Positions 37,879 through 47,500 of a stretch of 64,000 bases of DNA are shown in pieces. The notes under the pieces are model-generated. The model saw nothing but the letters and a program-made list of their open reading frames with translations. It had not been told where the DNA came from and did not search any database. The first letter of the stretch is position 1, and each line of letters begins with the position of its first letter. A program made the position numbers and the translations under genes. Source of the DNA: Myxacorys almedinensis A (GTDB lineage: Bacteria; Cyanobacteriota; Cyanobacteriia; Leptolyngbyales; Leptolyngbyaceae); NCBI RefSeq assembly GCF_010091945.1, contig NZ_WVIE01000003.1, positions 211,051-275,050 of the forward strand, given 5' to 3'.

Positions 37879-38112
37879 ATGGAACAAATCTTAGATGAAT
37901 TGCGTTCTGCCCAGTTTGTGGTGGATGAGTCGGGGCGGCGAACAGGCGCGTTGTTAGATATCAAGGTGTGGGAGAAGTTGCTGAGTTGGGTCGAAGCCCA
38001 AGAACGGACGGTAACTCTGCCTTCTGTGCGCGGTCACCTAGCCTCGGTAACAGATCGATCGCTTTCCGAAGAATTGATTCAGGAACGTCGAAAAGCTGTT
38101 GATGATGAATAG
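37879..38112 (+). CDS. Antitoxin of a VapBC-like pair
   Basis: The 77-residue protein starts MEQILDELRSAQFVVDESGR and looks like a small antitoxin: an N-terminal beta-rich DNA-binding part (FVVDESGRRTGALLDIKVWE) and a charged helical tail (SLSEELIQERRKAVDDE) that would wrap the toxin. Its last codons overlap the ATG of the PIN-domain toxin by 11 bp. A GTG at 37870 adds three residues and is less likely. The pair sits between the AraC regulator and TonB receptor genes and is flanked by 35-bp direct repeats. Confidence 0.75.
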   Translation: MEQILDELRSAQFVVDESGRRTGALLDIKVWEKLLSWVEAQERTVTLPSVRGHLASVTDRSLSEELIQERRKAVDDE

Positions 38113-38504
38113 CTGTGTCTTAGATGCCTCGGCTATATTAGCTTATCTGCAGGATGAATCAGGGGCATTGCTGGTGGAAGAGGCATTGGCAAATGGCGCG
38201 GCGATGAGTTCGGTGAATTGGGCGGAAGTATTGTCTAAAAGTGGCTGAAGTGGACAATCCTCAGACGCTGATACAAACGATGAAAAACCAAGGTGTATTG
38301 GGTCAGCAGCTTCAAATCTATGAATTTTCGGCTGAGGATGCCTTGGCAATCGCGGTTTTGAGACCAATCACCAAAAGTATCGGACTATCCTTAGGCGATC
38401 GGGCTTGTTTGGCATTGGCGCAGAGATTAGGCTTGCCAGCCATGACGGCTGATCGGATTTGGCAGCAAGTTCAGATCGGCGTAGTGGTTCAACTGATACG
38501 TTAG
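38102..38504 (+). pseudogene. PIN-domain toxin broken by a +1 frameshift
   Basis: The first frame (38102-38248) encodes MMNSCVLDASAILAYLQ and ends ...VNWAEVLSKSG-stop. Homologous sequence continues in the next frame as KVAEVDNPQTLIQ..., through to QIGVVVQLIR at 38504. Removing one A from the AAAA run at 38237-38240 restores a 133-residue PIN ribonuclease with all acidic residues: D8, E42, D in SLGDRACLAL and D in TADRIW. As read, the toxin would be truncated at 48 residues. Either the gene is inactivated, the run is a sequencing error, or the ribosome slips. Confidence 0.85.
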
Positions 38505-38521
38505 GTCCCGTACGATGCTGC

Positions 38522-38556
38522 TTATTTTTCGACCCAAATCCGGATCAGCGCGATAG
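38522..38556. repeat. 35-bp direct repeat, copy 2 (3' end of AraC gene)
   Basis: This is a perfect copy of 37754-37788. Its last 12 bp encode the C-terminus and stop of the AraC-family regulator, so this copy is probably the original. The 733 bp between the copies holds the toxin-antitoxin pair. Confidence 0.85.
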
Positions 38557-39516
38557 GCTAACGATTCCATGTTGCTGCTGATACGCTTTGGGGCTGACCC
38601 CAAATTGCCGTTTGAACAATTCTGCAAACTGGCTTGCCTTGCGATAGCCCACCGTTTCAGCCACGTCTTTCACTTTCATCGCCGAATCGATCAACAGCGA
38701 TCGCGCTAATTCCATCCGCTGCCCTTGCAAATATCCTAAAACACTGGTGCCAAAACAAATGCGAAAGCCAAACTTCAACTTGTAATCATTCAATCCGACC
38801 TGACGCGCTAATGCTAGCAGCGAGGGTGGATCGCTCAAATGTTCCTTCAGAATATCTCTCGCCCAGTAGATGCGCTCAACTTCATCGGATTTAAGCTGCG
38901 GAATCGGCTTTGGCTCGAACGCTTCCCCCAATGTCGCGAGGCGTAGCGCAATCAACTCGATCGCTTTAGCTTCTAAATACACTCTGCGCGCCACACCCTG
39001 ATAAGGACAATCCAGGATTTGCCGCAGCGTCGTTTGCATTTCAGGGGTCGTCTTGCCCACTTGCACAAACTCGCGATCGCTAGGTGTTTGCAGGACTTGC
39101 AATACATCCATCGGCAGCAAGCCAAAGTCTTCTTCTACCAGACGTTGCAAGAACGTCAAACTGAAATGAATGTCAAACTTGAAAATGCGATCGCCCCCCT
39201 GCCACCGAATAATATTCTCTTCAAACGTGTTCCAGTAGGCACTAAAAAAATTCTGTTCAGCCCGAACGCCCTCATTCCGATTCGTCCCCAGCAGGCAAAA
39301 GCTCAGTTCTAGTTCAGGCTCAGCACTCCTGTCGTGGGCTGGATGTTCCAAGACCAAATCTTCAATCAGGTGATAGTCATCCACCAGCAGGTTGAGTCCC
39401 TCGCACAAATCGCTATCCCACCGGTAAACTTTCCCACAGTTGGGATCGTCAAGGTTTAGCTCGCAGGTGGTCGGACTAATGTGAGGCACATCGTCAGCGG
39501 AAATAAATAGGGTCAT
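38545..39516 (-). CDS. AraC/PchR-like transcriptional regulator
   Basis: The 323-residue regulator has a variable N-terminal ligand-binding part and a C-terminal pair of helix-turn-helix motifs: LLALARQVGLNDYKLKFGFR at about 232-252 and VKDVAETVGYRKASQFAELF at about 283-303. KRQFGVSPKAY is the classical ending. PchR-like members sense ferric siderophore and activate the cognate TonB receptor, which fits the adjacent iron operon on the same strand. A Fur-like site lies 67-83 bp upstream of its start. Confidence 0.92.
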   Translation of the reverse strand: MTLFISADDVPHISPTTCELNLDDPNCGKVYRWDSDLCEGLNLLVDDYHLIEDLVLEHPAHDRSAEPELELSFCLLGTNRNEGVRAEQNFFSAYWNTFEENIIRWQGGDRIFKFDIHFSLTFLQRLVEEDFGLLPMDVLQVLQTPSDREFVQVGKTTPEMQTTLRQILDCPYQGVARRVYLEAKAIELIALRLATLGEAFEPKPIPQLKSDEVERIYWARDILKEHLSDPPSLLALARQVGLNDYKLKFGFRICFGTSVLGYLQGQRMELARSLLIDSAMKVKDVAETVGYRKASQFAELFKRQFGVSPKAYQQQHGIVSLSR

Positions 39517-39945
39517 GGATCAGAACTGCATGTCTACGACTTTTAGAACAGTCAGAATAGTTTTTACTGCTTAGTGTAAAGTTAATGCAAATCATTGTCA
39601 AATACTACGAGCACCCGTCCTTCAACAAAGCAAAAAGTCGTCTAACCGTCAGGGCTGGAACTCGCGATCGCGCACTTAACCCAGCGTTGGTTCACGGATC
39701 TGGGCAAGACCGTTGTAAGCGCGATCGCAATCCTACTCAAGGAGTCATCGATTTTCAAAGCAGGTCTAATTTCTGGATCTGCGATCGTGCCGCCGCAATC
39801 AACGGTTGATCCAGAGCTTGTGATCAAAATTTGAGCACCACTAGTCTTGAGTTGCCCCCATCCTCCTCTAAACCCTCTTTGCCTTGATGCCAGTTCACCC
39901 CTTATGATCAGAGTCGCCAAATCAGAGCCAAGTAGAACCTCACCC
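39517..39945. promoter_or_regulatory. Divergent region with Fur-like site at 39583-39599
   Basis: This 429-bp region separates the AraC gene (minus) from the dienelactone hydrolase gene (plus). TAATGCAAATCATTGTC at 39583-39599 matches 14 of 17 positions of the Fur box core by eye and is well placed to control the AraC gene. A 74-codon open frame from 39585 shows no family character and is not called. Confidence 0.55.
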
Positions 39946-40800
39946 ATGAAAAAAATCACCCGTCGAGAATTCATCACCACGGCTACCCTGGCAACCGGAT
40001 TTGCGCTAGCCGTGCAACCCATCTCTGCCAAAACCATCACCACCGATGCCAAAGGATTGGTCGCAGGCGCTGTCAGAATTCCGGTCAAAGATGGTGAAAT
40101 TCCAGCTTACAGAGCAGCCCCTGCAACCGGTGAAAATTTTCCAACCATCCTCGTGGTTCAAGAAATTTTTGGCGTCCACGAACACATTCAAGATGTTACC
40201 CGTCGGTTTGCTCAGATGGGATATTTAGCGATCGCACCTGAGCTATTTGTACGCCAGGGGGATGTCTCGAAGTTGAGCAGCATTGACGAAATCCGCCCGA
40301 TCGTGGCAAAAGTTCCAGATGCTCAAGCCCTGGCGGATCTAGATGCCACGGCAGATTGGGCCGTGAAGTCTGCAAAAGGCAACCCAAACCAGTTGGGAAT
40401 CACAGGCTTTTGTTGGGGCGGACGGATGACCTGGCTATATGCGGCACACAACCCCAAGGTGAAAGCCGGTGTGGCATGGTATGGGCGCTTGGTGGGCGAG
40501 TCTACTCCCCTGACTCCTCGGCATCCTGTTGATGTTGCCTCTACGCTGAACGCTCCGGTGCTAGGACTTTATGGCGGTAAAGACACAGGCATTCCGCTCA
40601 GCACCGTAGAGCAGATGCGCGGTGTGCTTCGCCAAACTTCAACCAAGGGTGTAACGTCGTGTTCCAGCCAATCTGAGATTGTGGTTTACCCAGATGCCCC
40701 CCACGCCTTTTTTGCAGATTATCGCCCCTCTTACCGCAAGAGTGAAGCTGAAGACGGCTGGAAACGGCTCCAAGCCTGGTTTAAGCAGTATGGGGTTTAA
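39946..40800 (+). CDS. Dienelactone hydrolase family protein with Tat signal
   Basis: The 284-residue protein begins [19 protein letters not shown], a twin-arginine signal (RREF) followed by a hydrophobic stretch and ISAKT cleavage region. The alpha/beta hydrolase has the dienelactone-hydrolase triad: Cys156 in GFCWGGR, Asp213 in GGKDTG and His253 in DAPHAFF. Substrate is unknown; family members hydrolyse lactones and other esters. Export to the periplasm or thylakoid lumen as a folded protein is expected. Start at 39946 was chosen for the Tat motif. It is monocistronic and convergent with the contractile injection operon. Confidence 0.93.
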   Translation: MKKITRREFITTATLATGFALAVQPISAKTITTDAKGLVAGAVRIPVKDGEIPAYRAAPATGENFPTILVVQEIFGVHEHIQDVTRRFAQMGYLAIAPELFVRQGDVSKLSSIDEIRPIVAKVPDAQALADLDATADWAVKSAKGNPNQLGITGFCWGGRMTWLYAAHNPKVKAGVAWYGRLVGESTPLTPRHPVDVASTLNAPVLGLYGGKDTGIPLSTVEQMRGVLRQTSTKGVTSCSSQSEIVVYPDAPHAFFADYRPSYRKSEAEDGWKRLQAWFKQYGV

Positions 40801-40910
40801 GTAGGAACCTACTCAACGCTTTTTCATTGGCAACGGATGGGATAGCGGAGGTAGCGAATGAATGGATGAACTAGGAGCCTGTCAAAGTTGAAATGAAGGA
40901 CAAGGAGTGG

Positions 40911-41006
40911 ATGGGTTAGAGGGTAGATGGGTTAGAGAGTCGATGGGTGGATGGGTCGCTCAATAATCCAGCCCATCTCCCTCTCCACTCATTCACCCAT
41001 CTACCC
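40911..41006. repeat. Degenerate GATGGGTTAGAG repeats forming a long hairpin between convergent genes
   Basis: The stretch has several GGATGGGTTAGAG/GGTAGATGGG units followed by their inverted complement (CACTCATTCACCCAT twice). GGGTAGATGGGT at 40921-40932 pairs perfectly with ACCCATCTACCC at 40995-41006. The array sits between the stop codons of the hydrolase gene and the last injection-system gene, so it could act as a bidirectional RNA-end structure, although no T-tract follows. Confidence 0.7.
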
Positions 41007-41012
41007 CTGCAC

Positions 41013-41273
41013 TCATTCACCCATTGACTTAACATTATTGCTGAGCAAATCGTATGGCTCATGCTCGTCGGGAATAGCCGATGAAGGGGTAGCCGTCAAA
41101 CTCTCATCGGCAGCGTCGTTTAAGGATTCTTCTAACACCTGAATAGCTCCACTAATGCGGAGGAGCGTTTCTTTCAGGTTGGTTTGTTTTGCGGCTAACT
41201 CTGCCAGCATGGTTTGACCTGCTTCATATTCGGTTTTCAGTTCGCGTAGCCGTTGTTCGAGTTGCGATCGCAT
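41013..41273 (-). CDS. Small coiled-coil protein, last gene of the injection operon
   Basis: The 86-residue protein is a single predicted coiled coil ([20 protein letters not shown] through about residue 52, heptads of Leu) with a short acidic tail. It starts 30 bp after the tail-fibre gene stop and is on the same strand. A chaperone or fibre-attachment role would suit its place next to the fibre gene, but this is inference. Confidence 0.7.
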   Translation of the reverse strand: MRSQLEQRLRELKTEYEAGQTMLAELAAKQTNLKETLLRISGAIQVLEESLNDAADESLTATPSSAIPDEHEPYDLLSNNVKSMGE

Positions 41274-41303
41274 TGTTTCACAGTCTCCATGGATTTTAAG
41301 GGA

Positions 41304-42917
41304 TTAGAGTTTCATAATAAAAACCAGCCGGAAGAAAGGGGGTAGGTGAGAATTTGTTCCAGTCCCGTGACCATGATTACCAGCGGCAACATTAGAGTGT
41401 TTCTGACCGGCGGCTGCAATATCTCTTAGAACGCTGCTCGTACCGCTAGGACCTCCAGTGTTGTGGCTGTGGCTAATTTCCCCCCCAAGGCGATCGTTGA
41501 GGTTGGCAAAATTGCGAGCGTCGCCCATGACGAAGCGATCTCTGAGATCAGGGGTTCCGTTTGCCCCATTGCAGAGCGCCCAGCCGGGTGGAATTTCCTG
41601 AGTACCCCGAAACCACATGATGATCATGCCGCGCACGATCGCATTTTCAGCAAAGATCGGCACATAAGTATCGGCATTGAGAGCGCCCGTTTTAATGTGA
41701 ATGCCGTCGTTTCTCGCTTCGATGCGATGCCAATAGCGACTGGCATGGTGAAACCGGATGCTAGGAAACACTTCTGGAACGCTAACCGGCGAATTTTCTT
41801 CTTGAAATAATTCTAAAAATAGGAGCTTGCCGCCCGTCGTTTCCGTTCTGCTTCGCGTTAGCCGCAAATGCTCAGACGATGCTGTCACCATTAACTTTGC
41901 CGTGGGTTCTGTCGTGCCGATGCCGACGTTGTTGCCGATCGGATTAATCGACAACGGTTTGTTTCCATAAGACTGCATCCAACTGTAGTTGGTGTGATAG
42001 CCCAGCCTGAGACTTGAAGCATCCGCAGGTCCCAAAATGAAAGCGTTGCCATTCGCATCTTGAGACGTGTGAATGATCTGGAGTTTGCCTGCTGGCGCAA
42101 TCGTATTAATCCCAATGTTGCCCGACGGCATCAGGGCAATGTGGTCGTCACCGTCGTTGGAGACGCCAATTTCTAAGGTGCAAGCTTCGCCACTGTTGCC
42201 CCGCCGGTAGTAGCGCATCCATGCAGCATCCCCAGAGCCACCGCCTACATCTTTGGGAAAAACGATGCCGTTGGTGTCAGTTTGTCCGGCGCTGGGTGTG
42301 AGTGCCCCAGAGATCGATAGGCTGCCGCTGAGAACAGCAAGATTACTTTGACGATCGCCCCCCGATCGCAGGGTTGGCGCAATGCCATCAACCGCCGTGG
42401 GCAGGGCAATGCCTGAATACTGGCGCACCGTGCGATCGACAGTGACAATGCCATTGCTATCAAGCCGGAGTTGGGCAAGCGCGATCGCACCTTCGGGGGC
42501 GGCTTGATTGGTTTCCACCACCAAAATTTTGGGCTTTTCCTGCCAGCGCCGGTTGCCTTGGCTGCCTTCTCCCTCTCCCGCAGGCAGCGCCTCGATCTGA
42601 TCAAACACAATCACCAAATCTACGGTGCGATCGCGGTAGTCTTTCAACGGCACAGATTCTGGCTGGCGCAACACAACTTGCCGCCCCTGGAGATCAAACG
42701 CTGCCCCCGGCTCTACTGTGACGCGATCGGGAACGGTGGGAGTTGCCCCAATGGTCAGCCCCTGAGCAATGCCGGAGACATGCAGCAGTTTTGCCAACCG
42801 CCGATGGCGATCGATGTGATATTTTTGCTCGTCGATGAAGTCCTGATCTTTCAGAAACTGCCCATCGAAGTAGCGAACCCGCAGGTCAATAGAAGCTGGC
42901 TGGTCATAATCAGGCAT
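41304..42917 (-). CDS. eCIS tail fibre with collar domain
   Basis: The 537-residue fibre begins with a baseplate-binding domain (IDLRVRYFDGQFLKDQDF; about 1-175) seen at the head of many cyanobacterial injection-system fibres. A glycine-rich beta-repeat shaft of about 200 residues (NIGINTIAPAGKL, NVGIGTTEPTAKL) follows. The C-terminal phage tail collar domain has GMIIMWFRGTQEIPPGWALC and the histidine-rich SHSHNTGG/NHGHGTG metal sites, ending LPPFFRLVFIMKL. It should bind the target or anchoring surface. It corresponds to Afp13/Pvc13 by position and design. Confidence 0.88.
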   Translation of the reverse strand: MPDYDQPASIDLRVRYFDGQFLKDQDFIDEQKYHIDRHRRLAKLLHVSGIAQGLTIGATPTVPDRVTVEPGAAFDLQGRQVVLRQPESVPLKDYRDRTVDLVIVFDQIEALPAGEGEGSQGNRRWQEKPKILVVETNQAAPEGAIALAQLRLDSNGIVTVDRTVRQYSGIALPTAVDGIAPTLRSGGDRQSNLAVLSGSLSISGALTPSAGQTDTNGIVFPKDVGGGSGDAAWMRYYRRGNSGEACTLEIGVSNDGDDHIALMPSGNIGINTIAPAGKLQIIHTSQDANGNAFILGPADASSLRLGYHTNYSWMQSYGNKPLSINPIGNNVGIGTTEPTAKLMVTASSEHLRLTRSRTETTGGKLLFLELFQEENSPVSVPEVFPSIRFHHASRYWHRIEARNDGIHIKTGALNADTYVPIFAENAIVRGMIIMWFRGTQEIPPGWALCNGANGTPDLRDRFVMGDARNFANLNDRLGGEISHSHNTGGPSGTSSVLRDIAAAGQKHSNVAAGNHGHGTGTNSHLPPFFRLVFIMKL

Positions 42918-42959
42918 AAAAAGAGTCCTCCGCAGCAGTCGAAATTATCGCAGTCGAAA

Positions 42960-43610
42960 TTAGCTGGTCGTTGTGCCCAGCAGGGTGTTCATGCCTATCC
43001 GCAAGCCAATTTGTCTGCCCTCGCTCCAGTCGTAATCATTACGAATTTGCATCGTCGGCACTAAAACGCGCAAGGTGTAGAACGTGTGAGCCGGTTTTTC
43101 ACGATCGAGGATGGTGCGGGCGATCTGCTGCTTGCGGCGCAGCGTACCTCGATCCTGCTCGCTGAGCGTCATTTCCACCTGGAAGTAATGAGCCGGATGC
43201 TCAAATTCGTAAAGGGTGACTTGCTCTTGGGTATAAAGCTCCAGCATTTCTTTCACCCCTGCTTTGGTGCCTCGCTTGCGGTAGAGTGGCACAATCTGGC
43301 TGATAAACCGCCGTTTGGTGCTTTCATCCCAGTCTTCGCGCAAACTCAGCGCCACCCAACCTGCCAACCACAGCAAAAATTCTGGGGGAGCCGTGCCCAC
43401 TTGCTCTTTCGACTGCCCAGGGTTGAAATAGGTGTGGATACGATCGAGGTATTCTTCAAAGCCCAGTTGGTCAGGAAAGGGGTCTTGCGTGTCTCCGGGA
43501 ATGCGACCGTTGAGCAGGCGCTGAAAGGTGAGCAGAAAGCGACCCATGAAGGGATCGTCTCGAAACGAAGCGGGGAGATAGTTGAGATAATCGCTCACAG
43601 GCGTCGTCAT
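42960..43610 (-). CDS. Baseplate protein, gpI-like (TIGR02242-type)
   Basis: The 216-residue protein starts MTTPVSDYLNYLPASFRDD and matches the P2 gpI-like tail protein group found in injection systems: YLPAxFRDD, FLLWLAGWVALSLREDWDE and YRKRGTKAGVKEMLELYT. It likely joins fibre to baseplate wedge. It overlaps the end of the upstream baseplate gene by 4 bp (ATGA), a sign of coupled translation. Confidence 0.88.
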   Translation of the reverse strand: MTTPVSDYLNYLPASFRDDPFMGRFLLTFQRLLNGRIPGDTQDPFPDQLGFEEYLDRIHTYFNPGQSKEQVGTAPPEFLLWLAGWVALSLREDWDESTKRRFISQIVPLYRKRGTKAGVKEMLELYTQEQVTLYEFEHPAHYFQVEMTLSEQDRGTLRRKQQIARTILDREKPAHTFYTLRVLVPTMQIRNDYDWSEGRQIGLRIGMNTLLGTTTS

Positions 43611-44575
43611 GACCAGGTTCCTCCTAAGCGCTCGATCAGAGTAAAGCGGGCGGGCTGCACATCGATTGCCACGAGTTCATGGGCGTGGAGGGTAATGCTC
43701 GTAAGGCTGCCGTCGTCGGTGTGTTGAATGCGATCGCGCGCTGCCTCCAACGTGATGCCCCGCACATGGTGAACGCCGGGAAGCCGTTCTAACTGCTCGT
43801 ACACCTCAGACAGGTAGACATCTCGCCCAAATTGCCAGCCTTTCCCGTCTGGGCCGCCCGTCAAGGGGTGAAAAAATTGGCGCATTCGCCCGGTGGCTTC
43901 TTCGCGAATGGCGGCGATCGCGGCTCCTTCTTCGAGAGACAACTGAGCCGCGCTTAGCTGAACCGGCAGATAGTCGGCTCCGACGACATGGTGGCGGGTG
44001 GTCAGCAAGCGGCGCTGATCAAGCCATTGCCACAACGCTGTTTGCAGTGAGGCGCTGGGTTGGGGGGTGGCATCATCAAAGAGAGCCGGCACAATCACCA
44101 AGCTGACGTGCCCCGGTGCGTGGTCTAACTTTGCGGCGGCATCGGGGGTTGCCAAATTGCGGTGGATCAGACATTTTGCCTGCCCGATTAGCGCAGCATT
44201 GCCGAGGGCTTGGGCGGCGGGGGTGAGAGACCAATCTTGGAGTGCCAACTGTTCATAATCTTCTGGGGTAACGGCACGATGGCGCTGTCGCAAGGTTTGG
44301 ACGGTTTCTCGGATGGCGGTGGGCAAATCTCCTTGCAGCGTCCAGTCTGCGCCATTGAGCAGTTTGAGAAACATTTCAATATTGCGATCGCTCACCCGGT
44401 TGACGCGGTAGAGCAGCATTTCAGTGAGCCAGGAGAGCAATTCTAGCAAGATGATGCCCGGATCGGTGGCGTTGTGATCCGTCCATTCGGCAAACTCTAG
44501 GGGGATCTGCGATCGCGCTTGGTCGATCAGGTCGTCGTAGGTATGGTCGTCGAGGTTGGGGAGGGGGAGAGGCAT
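43607..44575 (-). CDS. Baseplate wedge protein, gpJ/Afp12-like
   Basis: The 322-residue protein begins MPLPLPNLDDHTYDDLIDQA and has the baseplate J-type signature TDPGIILLELLSWLTEMLLYRVNRV. RAVTPEDYEQLALQ follows, and a C-terminal domain with VYLSEVYEQLERLPGVHHVRG corresponds to the end of the larger neighbour. It is shorter than the 1204-residue protein and lacks its inserted lectin-like part. The two probably form the heterodimeric wedge arms, as Afp11/Afp12. Confidence 0.87.
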   Translation of the reverse strand: MPLPLPNLDDHTYDDLIDQARSQIPLEFAEWTDHNATDPGIILLELLSWLTEMLLYRVNRVSDRNIEMFLKLLNGADWTLQGDLPTAIRETVQTLRQRHRAVTPEDYEQLALQDWSLTPAAQALGNAALIGQAKCLIHRNLATPDAAAKLDHAPGHVSLVIVPALFDDATPQPSASLQTALWQWLDQRRLLTTRHHVVGADYLPVQLSAAQLSLEEGAAIAAIREEATGRMRQFFHPLTGGPDGKGWQFGRDVYLSEVYEQLERLPGVHHVRGITLEAARDRIQHTDDGSLTSITLHAHELVAIDVQPARFTLIERLGGTWS

Positions 44576-44596
44576 GGGAGGAGAGGGGGGCGGTGG

Positions 44597-47500
44597 CTAT
44601 TTTAGGGTGATTTGGTGAATGCCAGAGTAGATCATGAATCGATCTAAGCGATCGCTGGCGAGGCGCGTGATGGTGGGGTCGTCTTCGCCCGGATCGGGAC
44701 TTGCTTCTGAGAGATTGGCTAACGAGGGAATGTTGCGAATAGACAAGCTGTGGATATGATCAACTCCTTCTAGCGATTCGAGCAAGCTGTACAGATCAGA
44801 CTTATACACCCGCCGTCCCAATTCCCAGCCTGCGTTGGCACCGCCATCGATCGGATGCAAAAAGCGGGTCAGGGCATGGATAGCCGCCACGCGAACCGCA
44901 TCGGCGGATTCTGGAGCAAGGGGGACAATTTGGGCAGTGACCGTAACCTCGACCCAATCGGGTTCGGTCACGCGACAGGTGAGCGTGGCAGCGGTGCGAT
45001 CGCGAATATAACTCCGAACGCGATCGAGCAACGCCAAGCTGGGCGTGGGCTGACGGGCAGAACTGCGGGGCAAAATGATCAGATCCACTTGCCCTGCATC
45101 CGGAACATCGCCGTAGGGATTATCCTGCAAATCGCGGCTGGTAGCCGGAGTTGGCGTACTGGGAGGAGCCGTAAATTCGGCGGCGTTGATCGATCCGGTG
45201 GGGTAGGTAATGCTGACTTGCCCTTGCACCGAATTAGCAGTGGGATTGAGGAGCGTCAGTTGCCACTGTTGCCCGATTTGAAATTGCTCAGCAGTCACCG
45301 TGTAGCTAAATGTCTGCCCTTGCCGAAGAGACTGTTGCACGTAGGGAGCCGCTTGCCCCCCTCCATACAGACGAATCTCTAGAGCAGCAGGGGTTGAGAC
45401 GTTTACCCGAATTTCACCAGGGCGCTCTAACGGTAGGGGATAAATCGGTAGCCACTGCAAGCCGATCGGGTCAAAATGCGGTGCGATCGCGCGGGCAGAA
45501 CTGACATCTGGAGAGGCAGCATAGGCGAGATCTTCGAGATCTTGAACCGTCACTGCTCGGTTTTGGTGGCGCAACACTGTGGTTCCTCGCTGCTGTGCCT
45601 GGAGCAAGGGTTCTTGATCGGCACCGCCACTGGCGGCTTCGAGGTTTGTCACCCGATCGACATAGGGAACCGTGGTTTTCAGTTGGTTAACGGCTCCGAT
45701 TGGCTGGTTGCCGTGCTGACCACCCCCCGTTTGATAGCGAGCAAACCGAAGGTTGTTGCGACCCGCGGGCGGCACTTTGCCAAACTGCCCATCGCCAAAG
45801 CTGACGGCTCCGGTCAAGCGATCTAAGACATAGTGCCGATCGTGCATACCAGAATTGTAGAAATCTGATACTTCTTGCCAGCGCACCCAACTGGCGTCAG
45901 GTTGCCCGGTTTCTTGTACCTCTAGCTGCTGCGCGAACAAAATGGGCGATCGCGCGGTGCGAAAAGTCTGATGCGGGGAGCCATCACTCGATCCTAAAAG
46001 TTCATCGGTGAGGGTGAGCGATTGGCTGCCCCAAGTGGTGTTGGTTAGCACCCGATGAACTCGCGGCGGCAGCAAAAAGTCGCCTCCATCCCAGCGCGAT
46101 CGCAGCCAGTAGAGAGACTGCCCAAAGAGCGATCGCAAAGCAAAATTGTTAGGACCAATAAAACGGATTAGTCCCCGTTCTGCAAAGGCGTTGGTTTCGT
46201 CTAGCACACCCAAACTTGTCCAGCCAGAAGGACTGGCATATTCCCAGATGATCTGAGGGGGAGTCGCGTCAGGTGGATATTGCCGGACAGCCTCGGCAAC
46301 GTCACCGGGTAACGGCAGCGCCACTTGCAGGTAAAGCGCGATCGCACGGTTTGCAAACGGACGATCAAATCCTAAATACAACGCTGGATGGAGATCGATG
46401 CTTGGTGTAAAGGGTTGAAATGACGAATCAGGCGCGGTCAGATTTATGATCGGATCTTGGTAATCAAAATCGTTGAACGATCGATAAGTAGTAATCGCTT
46501 GAGTCAACTGGTGTGAATATGCCAACCGCAACGATTCGATGACAGGAGGCTTGAAAGATTCGGGAACCAAATCGTAAATAGGATTGTTATTCACCAATAC
46601 GGGTCTACCATTGCTATCTAGCCGTTGCTGATAGGTGGCGGCACTGCCATAATTTCCTCTAACCAAGCGACCCCGCGCCCAATAGTGGGTTTCATTATTG
46701 ACGATCGTAGGAGCCGTCGTCGCTGGCAGGGTGAACGTAATCGTGTTTTTCTTGCCAAATTCTGTGAACTGCTTGGTGGCATCACGAGGCACCACTCTTT
46801 CCCACCTAGAGCCATTCCAAACTTCCCAAGCTAGATCCGCCCCCCCGGTTTTGTTAACTTCTAGATTGCTCACAGTGACATCGAGCGTGACTGTTGCTCC
46901 GGCTCTGGCAAACACGGTGTCGCTGGCAATGTAAAACGTGTCGTTAAATCGGGGCTGTTCTCCAAAGGGGTAAAAATCTTTGCTGAGGTCGATCGGCACC
47001 GCATTAAACAAGCAGAGATCGGGAGCGAGATCGCGGGGATTGAGGTTGGCAGTTGCGGTGATGCGATCGAGGCGAGGGAGGGGGCGTTGATCTGCCGACA
47101 GCGTGCCCTGTAGCTCAATCTGAAGCCATGCGGCGGTTGTGCCGTCGAGCGAGTGGGGCTGGATTTCAGGAAGATTTAGCGTTACTTGCCAAGCCCGATT
47201 GGTTGAAGGGCTAGTCGCTGCGGTTCCTTCGGAGTTGCGCCTTGCGCTAATCGCGGGTTTAATTTTGCCCTGGGCATCGATCGTCAGCCGCGCCAAGCGG
47301 ATAAACTGTTCCGTCGGATGGCTTTCTACTGCTGCATCGGCAATCACGATCGGATTGGGATTTGCCGGATCTGCCGAAATCACCACCAGCACTGTTTGAC
47401 TGCGATGGGCCTCTAATTCCACAATTTGCTCTGAGGCGACCTGAATCAAACGACCCGACCCATCGATCGCCGTTCCTGGAGCCACTCGAATTCGAGGTTG

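Noticed and set aside
38102..38504. Programmed ribosomal frameshift in the PIN toxin
   Set aside because: No classical slippery heptamer plus downstream structure was seen; a simple homopolymer error or mutation is more likely.
39585..39809. Plus-strand 74-codon frame between the AraC and hydrolase genes
   Set aside because: Overlaps the Fur-like site; sequence looks random and has HIP1 octamers as in non-coding DNA.
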